This document shows, piece after piece, positions 6,605 to 14,631 of a DNA stretch of 14,631 bases (positions are counted from its first letter, which is position 1; each line of letters begins with the position of its first letter). The stretch is from Actinomycetota bacterium (GTDB lineage Bacteria; Actinomycetota; Thermoleophilia; UBA2241). The stretch is from positions 1 through 14,631 of the forward strand of contig PMKK01000237.1 of the NCBI GenBank assembly GCA_003157715.1, in the 5' to 3' direction. Both the position numbers and the translations under genes were made by a program. The notes under the pieces were generated by a model that ran no database searches, had not been told where the DNA came from, and saw only the letters and a list, made by a program, of their open reading frames with translations.

Positions 6605-6654
6605 TGCCGGCGACCACGGAGCCCCCCGACGGGCGCGGGGCCGTGCCGCCGGCA
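6605..6654 (+). promoter_or_regulatory. Long imperfect hairpin ahead of ogt
   Basis: The outer arms TGCCGGCG (6605-6612) and CGCCGGCA (6647-6654) are perfect over 8 bp. Inside them CACGG (6615-6619) pairs with CCGTG (6641-6645), and CCCC (6622-6625) with GGGG (6637-6640). About 17 pairs in all can form. It ends 16 nt before the ogt ribosome binding site, so it may be a terminator for uvrC or a leader structure for ogt. It has no T-tract. Confidence 0.4.
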
Positions 6655-6680
6655 GGGACCCGACGACCGAGAGGTGAGAG

Positions 6681-7220
6681 ATGAGCAGGCGGACGGCTGC
6701 GAGCGACGCGCGGCGCCGTCGGACGCGCCGCGAGGCGCGCCGCGAGGCGTTCTTTGCCACTCCGTACGGGCTGGGGCGTGTCGTGCTGGCCGCCGGCCAG
6801 CCGGTCGGGCTCGAAATCCCCGATCCGTCGCGCCGTGGGGTCACGGGCGTGCCGGCCGACGACGGAGGCTGGTGCTCGCTGCTGTCGCGCTACTTCGGCG
6901 GGGAACAGGTCTCGTTTCCGCTCGACCTCGACGCCTACCTCGGCCAGCTCGGCTGTACCGACTTCGAGGCCGACGTCCTGCGCGCCCTGGCTCGCGTGCC
7001 CTACGGACGGACTGTCAGTTATCGCGACCTGGCGCGCGACGCCGGGCATCCGAACGCCTGGCGAGCGGTGGGCTCGGTGATGGCCCGCAACGAGCTGCCG
7101 GTCATCCTGCCCTGTCACCGCGTGACGCGCAGCGACGGCCGGCTCGGCAACTACGGCGACGACCCGTCGTGGAAGCCCCGCCTGCTCGCCCTCGAGGGCG
7201 TGCCGGAAGGACGCCCGTGA
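6681..7220 (+). CDS. ogt: Methylated-DNA--[protein]-cysteine S-methyltransferase (O6-alkylguanine-DNA alkyltransferase)
   Basis: This protein repairs O6-methylguanine by transferring the alkyl group irreversibly to its own cysteine. The 179-residue product has the family active site P-C-H-R-V with Cys145. It also has Tyr114 (TVSYRDLA), the helix-turn-helix arginine finger Arg128 (WRAVGSVM), Asn137, His146 and a C-terminal Glu172, the full set known from human and E. coli enzymes. The N-terminal 22 residues are strongly Arg-rich, an unusual tail that might add DNA affinity. The ATG follows GAGGTG at 6671-6676 by 4 nt. Its TGA overlaps the GTG of rapZ (GTGA at 7217-7220), so the two are probably translationally coupled. 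The family assignment is firm; Ogt rather than Ada-type is inferred from the lack of an Ada N-terminal domain. Confidence 0.96.
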   Translation: MSRRTAASDARRRRTRREARREAFFATPYGLGRVVLAAGQPVGLEIPDPSRRGVTGVPADDGGWCSLLSRYFGGEQVSFPLDLDAYLGQLGCTDFEADVLRALARVPYGRTVSYRDLARDAGHPNAWRAVGSVMARNELPVILPCHRVTRSDGRLGNYGDDPSWKPRLLALEGVPEGRP

Positions 7221-8086
7221 GCGCGACCATCCCCTTCGTCATACTTTCGGGGCTCTCCGGGGCGGGCAAGACTCAGGCCATCGACGCCTTCGAGGATGCC
7301 GGCTATTTCTGCGTCGACAACCTGCCGCCCCAGCTCCTCTCGCCGCTCGTCGATCTGTTTCGCGTCGAGGGCAGCAAGGTGCGTCGCGTCGCCGTGGTCT
7401 GCGACGTGCGCGGCGGCGAGTACTTCGCCGAGATCGAGCGGGTGCTCGACGAGCTCGGCGCGGCCGGCGTCGACTACTCGCTGGTGTTTCTCGAGGCCTC
7501 CGACGACGTCCTTGTGGCTCGTTTCAAGGAGACTCGCCGCCGGCATCCGCTGGCGATCCACGACAGCGTCCTCGACGGCATCAGGCGCGAACGCGAACTG
7601 CTCGACGCGCTGCGCGAACGGGCCAATCACATCATCGACACGAGCGGCATCACGATCCAGGAGCTGAAGCTCTGGTTGAACGAGGAGATCATTCACCGCG
7701 GACAGCGGCAGAGCATCACCTTCAGCTTCGTCTCGTTCGGCTACAAGTACGGCATCCCGATCGACGCCGATCTGCTGTTCGACGTGCGCTTCCTGCCGAA
7801 CCCGTTCTACGATCTGGGGCTGCGGCCGCTCACCGGGCTCGACCCCGAGGTGCGCGACTACGTGCTGAAGTCGGTCGACGCCGACGAGTTCTTCGCCGCG
7901 CTGCTGCCGCTGCTCGACTACCTGTTCCCCCGCTACGTCGCCGAGGGCAAGGCGCATCTCACCGTCGGCATCGGCTGCACCGGCGGACGCCACCGTTCCG
8001 TGACCATCGCGAGCTGGCTGGCCGACCACTATGCCGCCGAAGGGTTTCAGGCCACGGTGCGCCATCGCGACATGAGTCGCGGCTGA
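7217..8086 (+). CDS. rapZ: RapZ / YvcJ family P-loop nucleotide-binding protein
   Basis: RapZ in E. coli is an RNA-binding adaptor controlling glucosamine-6-phosphate synthase; YvcJ in Bacillus is a GTP/ATP-binding homologue. In Gram-positives the exact function is less settled. The 289-residue product has the usual length. It shows Walker A G-L-S-G-A-G-K-T at residues 12-19, the family D-N-L-P at 34-37, a C-D-V-R segment at 62-65, and the C-terminal signature G-C-T-G-G-R-H-R-S-V around 253-262. The GTG start overlaps the ogt stop codon by 4 nt and is preceded by GGAAGGA (7205-7211), 5 nt away. An upstream reading of the same frame exists but lies inside ogt in the wrong frame and lacks homology. 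It is followed 14 nt later by yvcK, the conserved rapZ-yvcK-whiA order of Gram-positive bacteria. Confidence 0.97.
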   Translation: MSATIPFVILSGLSGAGKTQAIDAFEDAGYFCVDNLPPQLLSPLVDLFRVEGSKVRRVAVVCDVRGGEYFAEIERVLDELGAAGVDYSLVFLEASDDVLVARFKETRRRHPLAIHDSVLDGIRRERELLDALRERANHIIDTSGITIQELKLWLNEEIIHRGQRQSITFSFVSFGYKYGIPIDADLLFDVRFLPNPFYDLGLRPLTGLDPEVRDYVLKSVDADEFFAALLPLLDYLFPRYVAEGKAHLTVGIGCTGGRHRSVTIASWLADHYAAEGFQATVRHRDMSRG

Positions 8087-8100
8087 CTTCCGGGTCCGCC

Positions 8101-9372
8101 GTGGCGCCGCGACAGTCTCGCCTGACCCGTCTTCAGTGGCTCTATCCTGGCCTGGGGATGAAACGGCGCTTGCTGCTCGTCTGCGCCGGCGGCGTGCTGG
8201 TCGGCGCCGCGGGCTGGTTTGCGATCGGCGTCCTGGTCTCGAGCGGCCGGCGTCACGACGTGGGCGGCACCTGGATCACCGGTCACGTGTGGCCGGCCCT
8301 GCTGCTCGCCGCGGCCTGTCTGATAGCCGGCCTGGCGGTGCTTCTGCTGGGCTCGCGCAGCCTCTACCTGTTCGCTCGGGCGCCCCGCGAACGCGGCGTG
8401 GTCGCCCTGCGCAGCGACGTCCGCCTGGCGCGCGGGCCGCGCATCGTGGCGCTCGGCGGCGGCACCGGCCTGTCGGTGCTGCTCTCAGGCCTGAAGGAGC
8501 ACAGCAGCAACCTCACGGCCGTGGTGACGGTCGCCGACGACGGTGGCAGCTCCGGGCTGCTGCGCCGCGGCCTGGGAGTGCTGCCGCCCGGCGATATCCG
8601 CAGCTGCCTGGTGGCGCTGGCCGACGACGAATCGCTCATGAGCCGCCTGTTTCAGTATCGCTTTCCGCAGGAAGGGGGCCTGCAGGGCCACAGCTTCGGG
8701 AACCTCTTCGTGGCTGCTCTCGCCGAGGTGACCGGCGACTTCGAGCGAGCGGTCCAGGAGTCGACCAGCGTGCTCAACGTGCGCGGCCGCGTCCTGCCCG
8801 CGACCCTGGAGAGCGTCGTGCTGCGCGCCGAACTGCAGGGCGGCGAGCGGGTCGACGGCGAATCGTCGATCACCGCGAGCGCGCGTCTGCCGCTGCGCGT
8901 CTGGCTCGATCCGGCTCAGCCGCGCGCCGTGCCCGCGGCGCTCGACGCGATCGCCGCCGCCGATCTGGTCGTCATCGGCCCAGGGAGCGTCTACACGAGC
9001 ATCCTGCCGAATCTGCTGATCCCCGAAGTGCGCGAGGCCCTCGCCCGCACGAGAGCCCGCGTGGTCTACGTCTGCAACGTCATGACGCAGCCCGGCGAGA
9101 CCGACGGCTACAGCGCCGCTGACCACCTGAGCGCCCTCTCGCGCCACGGCGCCGCCGGTCTGATCGACGACGTGCTCGTCAACGACACGCTTATCTCCGA
9201 GGAGCTCGCCGAGGTGTACCGCGCCGGCGGCGCGGCTCCCGTCGAGGTCGACGACGAGGCGCTCAGAGCGTTGGGCGTGCGCGTCGTGCACGTCGGTCTG
9301 GCCCGCGAGGGCGACTTCTTCCGCCACGACTCGGCGCGGCTGGCCGACGCGGTCCTGCGCCTGGCCGGGTGA
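8101..9372 (+). CDS. yvcK: YvcK / CofD-like protein (gluconeogenesis factor family) with N-terminal membrane anchor
   Basis: YvcK binds UDP-sugars in Bacillus and is needed for growth on gluconeogenic carbon and for normal peptidoglycan supply; the fold is that of CofD, the phospholactate transferase. Residues 115-200 match the family: IVALGGGTGLSVLL, VVTVADDGGSSGLLR, LPPGDIRSCLVALAD, then HSFGNLF. Further on are VVIGPGSVYTSILPNLL and VCNVMTQPGETDGY. The product is 423 residues, about 100 longer than soluble YvcK. The extra N-terminus has W-L-Y-P-G-L-G-M-K-R-R, then two hydrophobic segments at about 24-46 and 63-84, suggesting a hairpin anchor with the catalytic-like domain in the cytoplasm. 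The GTG at 8101 has a weak ribosome site; an internal ATG at 8158 is possible but would drop the W-L-Y-P-G motif. Confidence 0.95.
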   Translation: MAPRQSRLTRLQWLYPGLGMKRRLLLVCAGGVLVGAAGWFAIGVLVSSGRRHDVGGTWITGHVWPALLLAAACLIAGLAVLLLGSRSLYLFARAPRERGVVALRSDVRLARGPRIVALGGGTGLSVLLSGLKEHSSNLTAVVTVADDGGSSGLLRRGLGVLPPGDIRSCLVALADDESLMSRLFQYRFPQEGGLQGHSFGNLFVAALAEVTGDFERAVQESTSVLNVRGRVLPATLESVVLRAELQGGERVDGESSITASARLPLRVWLDPAQPRAVPAALDAIAAADLVVIGPGSVYTSILPNLLIPEVREALARTRARVVYVCNVMTQPGETDGYSAADHLSALSRHGAAGLIDDVLVNDTLISEELAEVYRAGGAAPVEVDDEALRALGVRVVHVGLAREGDFFRHDSARLADAVLRLAG

Positions 9373-9376
9373 GGCC

Positions 9377-10324
9377 GTGAGCTTCGCCCAGGACGTCAAG
9401 CGCGAGCTCGCCGGCATCGTGCCGGCCGAGGACCACTGCCGGCGGGCCCAGCTCGCCGGGCTCCTTTTTGCCGCCGGTACGCTCGAGATCGGTTCGGGTG
9501 GTCACTACGCGGTGCGGGTCAGCTCGCGTCTGCCGGCAGTGGCGCGCTCGGTGCTGCACCTGTTGCACACGATGGACGCGCACGCCGAGCTGCGCACCGC
9601 CGACACGCCGCCCGCGGGGCTGCGCTACGAGGTCGTGCTGGGCGACGGCCCGCGCCACCTGCAGGTCTTGAACGAGGTCGGCGTGCTGTCCGATTCGTTT
9701 CAGGTGCGGATCGGCGTGCCGGTGCGGATCGTCGCCCGCCACTGCTGCCGGGTGGCTTTCGTGCGGGGCGCCTTTCTGGGATGCGGCTCCATCTCGCCGC
9801 CGGGTTCGGCGGTGCACGCCGAATTCACCTTCGAATCCTCGGAGCTCGCCGAGGAGTGCCGCCGTCTGCTCGGCCGGCTCGGCCTCGACTTTCACGTCGC
9901 GCTGCGCGACCGCAACGCCGCCTGCTACACGAAACGCGGCGAGACCGCGGCCGACCTTCTGGCCGTGCTGGGAGCCTACAGTGCCCGGCTGACCTGGGAG
10001 GAGCATCTTGTCTTCGGCGAAGTGCGCGGTCGTGCCAACCGGCTGGCCAACTGCGACCAGGCGAACGCGGGCCGGGCCGCGACCGCGGCGTTGCGCCAGA
10101 CCGAGACGATCCGGCGGCTCATGGCGCACGACGACTGGGTGGCCGTGCCGGCCGCCCTGCGCAGCGCCGCCGCGCTGCGGCTCGAGCATCCCTATCTCAG
10201 CCTGCCCGAGCTTGCCGCCAAGGCTCGGCCGCCGCTCACCAAGTCGGCCCTGAACCACCGCTTGCGCCGCCTCGAGGCGCTGGCCGCCGAGGCCGGGAGC
10301 GCGCGCACCGGGACCGGTCGGTGA
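9377..10324 (+). CDS. whiA: WhiA, DNA-binding protein of the sporulation/division regulator family
   Basis: WhiA is a LAGLIDADG-derived protein with a C-terminal helix-turn-helix. In Streptomyces it activates sporulation-septation genes with WhiB; in Bacillus it affects cell division and chromosome segregation. The 315-residue product has the normal length. It opens with S-F-A-Q-D-V-K-R-E-L, has the degenerate homing-endonuclease motif R-G-A-F-L-G-C-G-S-I at residues 130-139 and N-R-L-A-N-C-D-Q-A-N at 221-230. The DNA-binding helix-turn-helix lies at about 260-302 (SLPELAAKA, then TKSALNHRLRRLEAL). The GTG start is 4 nt after the yvcK stop, so translation is likely coupled. The final dozen residues are low-complexity and not conserved. 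Confidence 0.97.
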   Translation: MSFAQDVKRELAGIVPAEDHCRRAQLAGLLFAAGTLEIGSGGHYAVRVSSRLPAVARSVLHLLHTMDAHAELRTADTPPAGLRYEVVLGDGPRHLQVLNEVGVLSDSFQVRIGVPVRIVARHCCRVAFVRGAFLGCGSISPPGSAVHAEFTFESSELAEECRRLLGRLGLDFHVALRDRNAACYTKRGETAADLLAVLGAYSARLTWEEHLVFGEVRGRANRLANCDQANAGRAATAALRQTETIRRLMAHDDWVAVPAALRSAAALRLEHPYLSLPELAAKARPPLTKSALNHRLRRLEALAAEAGSARTGTGR

Positions 10325-10437
10325 CGTTTGGCGAACTGAGCCGCGACGGCATATTCGATACAAGGAGCAGACGGCCGCGCCTGCGCCGCGATCACGGTGG
10401 CGTTCGCCGGCGGCCTGCAGGCGGGTCTGGCGAAGGG

Positions 10438-10476
10438 CGGCCCGCGTCCTCCGGCACGGCGGAGACCGCCGGGCCG
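10438..10476 (+). terminator. Long GC-rich hairpin between whiA and gap
   Basis: The outer arms CGGCCCG (10438-10444) and CGGGCCG (10470-10476) pair perfectly. An inner CTCCG/CGGAG stem (10449-10453, 10460-10464) closes a 6-nt loop. With single-base bulges about 15 pairs can form. There is no T-tract. Its place, after the whiA block and just upstream of the gap promoter, suits a terminator separating the two transcription units. Confidence 0.45.
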
Positions 10477-10485
10477 TCATCACTC

Positions 10486-11520
<1,035 letters not shown>

Positions 11521-11546
11521 GGGCGGCTCGACAGCGAGGAGGCCCC

Positions 11547-12728
11547 ATGGCTAAACGAGCTCTGACCGACTATCCGGTCGACGGGCGCCGCGTCTTCGTG
11601 CGCGTCGACTTCAACGTGCCGCTCAAAGACGGGGCGGTCGCCGACGACACGCGCATCCGCGCCGCGCTGCCCACGATCGAGTATCTGCTCGACCACGGCT
11701 GCGCGGTGGTGCTCGCCAGCCACCTCGGCCGGCCCAAAGGGCAGGTCGTGCCCGGGCTGCGTCTCGACCCGATCGCCGCGCGCCTGTCCGAACTGCTCGG
11801 CCGGCCGGTCGAGAAGGTCGACGACTGCGTCGGTCCCGAGGTCGTCCGGGCGGCGCGGGCGCTGGCCCCCGGCGCCGTGCTGCTCCTCGAGAACCTGCGC
11901 TTCCACGCCGAGGAGACGGCCAACGACGCCGGGTTCGCTGCCCAGCTGGCGGGGCTCGCCGAGGTCTACGTCAACGACGCCTTCGGCACCGCCCACCGGG
12001 CCCACGCCTCGACCGTCGGCGTGCCCCATGACCTGCCCGGCGTGGCCGGTCTGCTCATGGCTCGCGAGCTCGCGGTCCTCGGCCGCCTGCTCACTGACCC
12101 GGCGCGGCCGTTCGTCGTGCTGCTCGGCGGCGCCAAGGTGTCCGACAAGATCGGCGTCATCGAGAAGATGCTGACCGTCGCCGACGCCATCCTCGTCGGC
12201 GGCGCGATGTGCTTTCCGCTGTTCGCGGCCCAGGGCCTCGAGGTCGGCCGTTCCAAAGTCGAAGAGGGCCTGGCCGACGTCGCCGGCCGTCTGCTGGCGG
12301 CCGCCGCCTCGTCGTCGTGCGATTTCGTGCTGCCCACCGACATCGTAGTCGCCGGTGAGCCGACGGCCACGGCTGCGCGGCGGGTCGTCGGCGCCGCGGC
12401 CATCCCGGCTGCTGAGATGGGCCTCGACATCGGGCCGGCCACCGCGGCCGCCTTCGCCGAGCGCCTGCGCGCGGCCGGGACGGTGTTCTGGAACGGCCCC
12501 ATGGGCCTGTTCGAGGTGGCCGAGTTCGCCTCCGGCACACGCACGGTCGGCGAGGCCGTCGCCGCCTGCCCGGGGGTGAGCGTCGTCGGGGGCGGCGACA
12601 CGGTCAGTGCCGTGCGCGCCTTCGGACTCGAGGACCGCATCACGCACGTCTCGACCGGCGGCGGCGCCTCGATGGAGTTCCTCGAGGGCCGAAAGTTGCC
12701 CGGCGTCGAGGCCTTGCTCGACGCCTGA
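11547..12728 (+). CDS. pgk: Phosphoglycerate kinase
   Basis: This enzyme transfers the acyl phosphate of 1,3-bisphosphoglycerate to ADP, the first ATP-yielding step of glycolysis. The 393-residue product has the normal length. The N-terminal substrate domain has VRVDFNVP (residues 18-25), the arginine-bearing ASHLGRPKG (57-65), and [12 protein letters not shown] (112-123). The nucleotide domain has [11 protein letters not shown] (192-202), WNGPMGLFE (315-323), [11 protein letters not shown] (346-356) and [13 protein letters not shown] (369-381). The ATG at 11547 is chosen because GAGGAGG (11536-11542) sits 4 nt ahead and homology begins at A-L-T-D-Y. The frame is open further upstream but that part overlaps gap and has no similarity. 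Confidence 0.98.
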   Translation: MAKRALTDYPVDGRRVFVRVDFNVPLKDGAVADDTRIRAALPTIEYLLDHGCAVVLASHLGRPKGQVVPGLRLDPIAARLSELLGRPVEKVDDCVGPEVVRAARALAPGAVLLLENLRFHAEETANDAGFAAQLAGLAEVYVNDAFGTAHRAHASTVGVPHDLPGVAGLLMARELAVLGRLLTDPARPFVVLLGGAKVSDKIGVIEKMLTVADAILVGGAMCFPLFAAQGLEVGRSKVEEGLADVAGRLLAAAASSSCDFVLPTDIVVAGEPTATAARRVVGAAAIPAAEMGLDIGPATAAAFAERLRAAGTVFWNGPMGLFEVAEFASGTRTVGEAVAACPGVSVVGGGDTVSAVRAFGLEDRITHVSTGGGASMEFLEGRKLPGVEALLDA

Positions 12729-12741
12729 AACAGCCGGTCCG

Positions 12742-12771
12742 GTGGCGCACGCCCTTCCGGGGCGCCGCCAC
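12742..12771 (+). promoter_or_regulatory. Intercistronic hairpin between pgk and tpiA
   Basis: Arms GTGGCG (12742-12747) and CGCCAC (12766-12771) pair. Inside them CGCCC (12750-12754) pairs with GGGCG (12760-12764) around a 5-nt loop, giving 11 pairs with a small internal asymmetry. It lies in the 72-nt gap before tpiA, 13 nt upstream of the tpiA ribosome site. It may protect the mRNA 3' end of pgk or tune tpiA expression. Confidence 0.35.
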
Positions 12772-12800
12772 GAGACCTACCTATGGAGGAGACCGAGACG

Positions 12801-13568
12801 ATGACCTTCGCGCGCAGGCCGCTCATGGCCGGAAACTGGAAGATGTACAAGACGCAGGCCGAGGCGGTCGCCTACGCCCGTGCTTTCGCGCCGCTCGTGG
12901 CGGGCGTCGACGACCGCGACATCCTGCTGTGCGCTCCGTTCACCGATCTGTCGGCTCTGGTCGCCGAGGCGCGTGGCGCGAACGTCATGGTCGGCGCGCA
13001 GACCATGCACTACGCCGCCGAGGGCGCCTTCACCGGCGAGATCTCCGCGGCCATGCTCACCGAGGCCGGTGTCGACGCCGTCGTGCTCGGGCATTCGGAG
13101 CGCCGCCAGTACTTTGCCGAGACCGACGCGGCTCTCGCCCAGAAGCTGCGCGTCGCGCTCGACCGGGGTCTGCTCCCCGTGCTTTGCTGCGGGGAGACCG
13201 ACGACGAGCGCGTGGCCGGCCGCACCGAAGAGAAGCTCGGCCGCCAGATCGACCAGGATCTCGCCGTCGTGACGGCCGACGAGCTCGAACGGCTGGCCAT
13301 CGCCTACGAGCCGATCTGGGCGATCGGCACGGGCAAGACGGCGACCCCCGAGATGGCCCAGGAGACGGTCGCCTTCGTGCGCTCCCGGGTGCGGGCCAAC
13401 CTCGGCGCCGCCGCCGACAAGGTACGCATCCTCTACGGCGGCAGCGTCAAGGCGGCCAACATCGACGTGCTGATGGCACAGCCCGACATCGACGGCGTGC
13501 TGGTCGGCGGCGCGAGTCTCGAGCCGGCCGAGTTCGCCCGCATCGTAGCCTTCGTGGCGGCCGCGTGA
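12801..13568 (+). CDS. tpiA: Triose-phosphate isomerase
   Basis: This enzyme interconverts dihydroxyacetone phosphate and glyceraldehyde 3-phosphate as a cytosolic TIM-barrel dimer. The 255-residue product has the usual length. The catalytic residues are present: Lys14 in AGNWKMYK, His98 in LGHSERRQ and Glu170 in AYEPIWAIGTGK. The phosphate-binding loops follow, with LYGGSVKAAN and VLVGGASL near the end. An in-frame ATG at 12783 would add six residues. I prefer 12801 because the GGAGGAG at 12785-12791 then serves as ribosome site (about 9-nt spacing), while the upstream ATG has none. Its stop codon overlaps a possible GTG start of gpmI (GTGA at 13565-13568). Confidence 0.98.
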   Translation: MTFARRPLMAGNWKMYKTQAEAVAYARAFAPLVAGVDDRDILLCAPFTDLSALVAEARGANVMVGAQTMHYAAEGAFTGEISAAMLTEAGVDAVVLGHSERRQYFAETDAALAQKLRVALDRGLLPVLCCGETDDERVAGRTEEKLGRQIDQDLAVVTADELERLAIAYEPIWAIGTGKTATPEMAQETVAFVRSRVRANLGAAADKVRILYGGSVKAANIDVLMAQPDIDGVLVGGASLEPAEFARIVAFVAAA

Positions 13569-13597
13569 GCCAGTCCGCCGCGCGCGACCGCGAAGGA

Positions 13598-13632
13598 GAG
13601 AGGGCGGCGTCCGTGCCGGACGCCGCCCTCTC
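13598..13632 (+). promoter_or_regulatory. Perfect 15-bp hairpin at the tpiA-gpmI junction with a GTG in its loop
   Basis: The left arm GAGAGGGCGGCGTCC (13598-13612) and right arm GGACGCCGCCCTCTC (13618-13632) are exact reverse complements. The loop is GTGCC (13613-13617), so a GTG in the gpmI frame is the first codon of the loop. AAGGAG (13593-13598) sits at the foot of the left arm. No T-tract follows. The stem is visible directly; a role in gpmI translation or as an attenuator is inferred. Confidence 0.6.
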
Positions 13633-14631
13633 CCCGACGGGTCGCGCCTACCGCCCCGTGGTCCTCATGATCCTCGACGGCTGGGGGTATGCCCAGCCCG
13701 GACCGGGCAACGCGGTGACGATCGCCGACACGCCGGTGTTCGACCGGCTCTGGGCGACGTACCCGCACGGCACGCTGGGCGCGTCCGGTCACGCCGTCGG
13801 GCTGCCCGAGGGCCAGATGGGAAACTCCGAGGTAGGTCACCTGAACATCGGCGCCGGTCGCGTCGTCTACCAGGATCTTACCCGCATCACCAAGGCGATC
13901 GCCGACGGCGACTTCTTCATCAATCCCGTGCTCAAAGAAGCCTTCGGTACCGCTCGCGAGCGCGGCGTCGCCTGTCATCTGCTGGGGCTCGTCTCGGACG
14001 GCGGTGTGCACGCCGACATGGGGCATCTCAAGGCGTGCATCGAGATGGCCCGTCGCGAGGGCGTGAGCGACCTCGTGGTGCACGCCTTCCTCGACGGTCG
14101 CGACACGCCGCCGCGCAGCTCGTCCGGGTACCTGGCCGAGATCGAACGGTACCTGCGCGACATCGACGTGGGGCGTTTCGGCACCGTCATGGGGCGCTAC
14201 TACGCCATGGACCGCGATACGCGCTGGGACCGGGTCAAGCTCGCTTACGACGCCCTCGTGTACGGGCACGGCGAGCGGGCGCCCGACACTGAGGCGGCCG
14301 TGGCGAGCGCCTACGAGCGCGGCGAGAACGACGAGTTCGTGCTGCCCACCGTGGTGGGCGACCCCGCGGCCCATCGCGTGCGCGAGGGCGACGTCTGCCT
14401 GTTTTTCAACTTCCGCCCCGATCGCGCTCGCGAGCTGACCCGCGCCTTCTTCGAGGAGCCGTTCACCGAGTTCGACCGCGGTCCCGCCCCGCCGCGGGTC
14501 GCCTTCTTCACCATGACGCAGTACAGCAAGGAGTTTCCCTTGCCGGTCGCTTTTGGGCCGCAGACGGTCGAGCATGTGCTGGCTTCGGTCCTGGCCGAGC
14601 GGGGCCTGCGCCAGCTCCACATCGCCGAGAC
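13613..14631 (+). CDS. gpmI: Phosphoglycerate mutase, 2,3-bisphosphoglycerate-independent (partial, runs off the right edge)
   Basis: GpmI interconverts 3- and 2-phosphoglycerate with a phosphoserine intermediate and two metal ions (usually manganese); it belongs to the alkaline phosphatase superfamily. About 339 of roughly 510 residues are present, with no stop by 14631. Visible motifs are V-L-M-I-L-D-G-W-G-Y with metal ligand Asp22 (counted from 13613), the catalytic Ser72 in Q-M-G-N-S-E-V-G-H, the substrate loops LVSDGGVHAD and FLDGRDTPP, GRYYAMDRDTRWDR and FFNFRPDRARELT. The start is uncertain. GTG 13613 has a purine-rich AAGGAGAGAGG (13593-13603) upstream but lies in the loop of a 15-bp hairpin. 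GTG 13565 overlaps the tpiA stop by 4 nt and would add 16 residues. GTG 13658 is closest to the conserved start but has no ribosome site. Confidence 0.95.
   Translation, partial: MPDAALSPTGRAYRPVVLMILDGWGYAQPGPGNAVTIADTPVFDRLWATYPHGTLGASGHAVGLPEGQMGNSEVGHLNIGAGRVVYQDLTRITKAIADGDFFINPVLKEAFGTARERGVACHLLGLVSDGGVHADMGHLKACIEMARREGVSDLVVHAFLDGRDTPPRSSSGYLAEIERYLRDIDVGRFGTVMGRYYAMDRDTRWDRVKLAYDALVYGHGERAPDTEAAVASAYERGENDEFVLPTVVGDPAAHRVREGDVCLFFNFRPDRARELTRAFFEEPFTEFDRGPAPPRVAFFTMTQYSKEFPLPVAFGPQTVEHVLASVLAERGLRQLHIAE

Overview
This window is a high-GC, almost fully coding stretch of chromosome from what looks like an actinobacterium (Actinomycetota). The evidence is the whiA sporulation-type regulator in a rapZ-yvcK-whiA block, frequent GTG starts, 4-nt GTGA overlaps and strongly GC-ended codons. 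A gpmI-type phosphoglycerate mutase directly after gap-pgk-tpiA, and a secreted protein built from OmpL47-like repeats, point to a deep branch (Coriobacteriia- or Thermoleophilia-like) more than to Streptomyces or Mycobacterium. That placement is inference.

Layout. (1) Positions 1-181 hold the last codons of uvrA on the plus strand. They carry an apparent one-base frameshift in a CGC repeat, which explains why the frame otherwise stays open far into the next gene. (2) Positions 199-4320, minus strand, are one 1373-residue secreted protein. It has a signal peptide, a seven-bladed FG-GAP/VCBS propeller that appears to be inserted inside an Fn3-like domain, and ten tandem Ig-like repeats of about 90 residues. 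It separates uvrA from uvrC. (3) Positions 4321-4606 are the divergent intergenic region. (4) Positions 4607-8086 carry uvrC, an O6-alkylguanine-DNA alkyltransferase (ogt) and rapZ; ogt and rapZ overlap by 4 nt. (5) Positions 8101-10324 carry yvcK, with an N-terminal two-helix membrane anchor, and whiA. (6) Positions 10525-14631 carry the lower-glycolysis operon gap-pgk-tpiA-gpmI; gpmI runs off the right edge.

The genes form three functional groups. The first is DNA repair: UvrA and UvrC in nucleotide excision, Ogt in direct reversal. The second is the conserved RapZ-YvcK-WhiA block, linked in other bacteria to cell-envelope precursor supply, carbon flux and division or development. The third is the triose-phosphate half of glycolysis. 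Several intercistronic spaces hold strong inverted repeats. The most striking is a perfect 15-bp stem at the tpiA-gpmI junction whose 5-nt loop begins with a candidate gpmI GTG start codon.

I found no tRNA, rRNA, CRISPR array, insertion sequence or phage gene. I did not find a clearly new defence or mobile system. The most unusual items are the nested propeller protein, the tpiA-gpmI hairpin, a UvrC lacking one of four usually conserved cysteines, and the uvrA frameshift.
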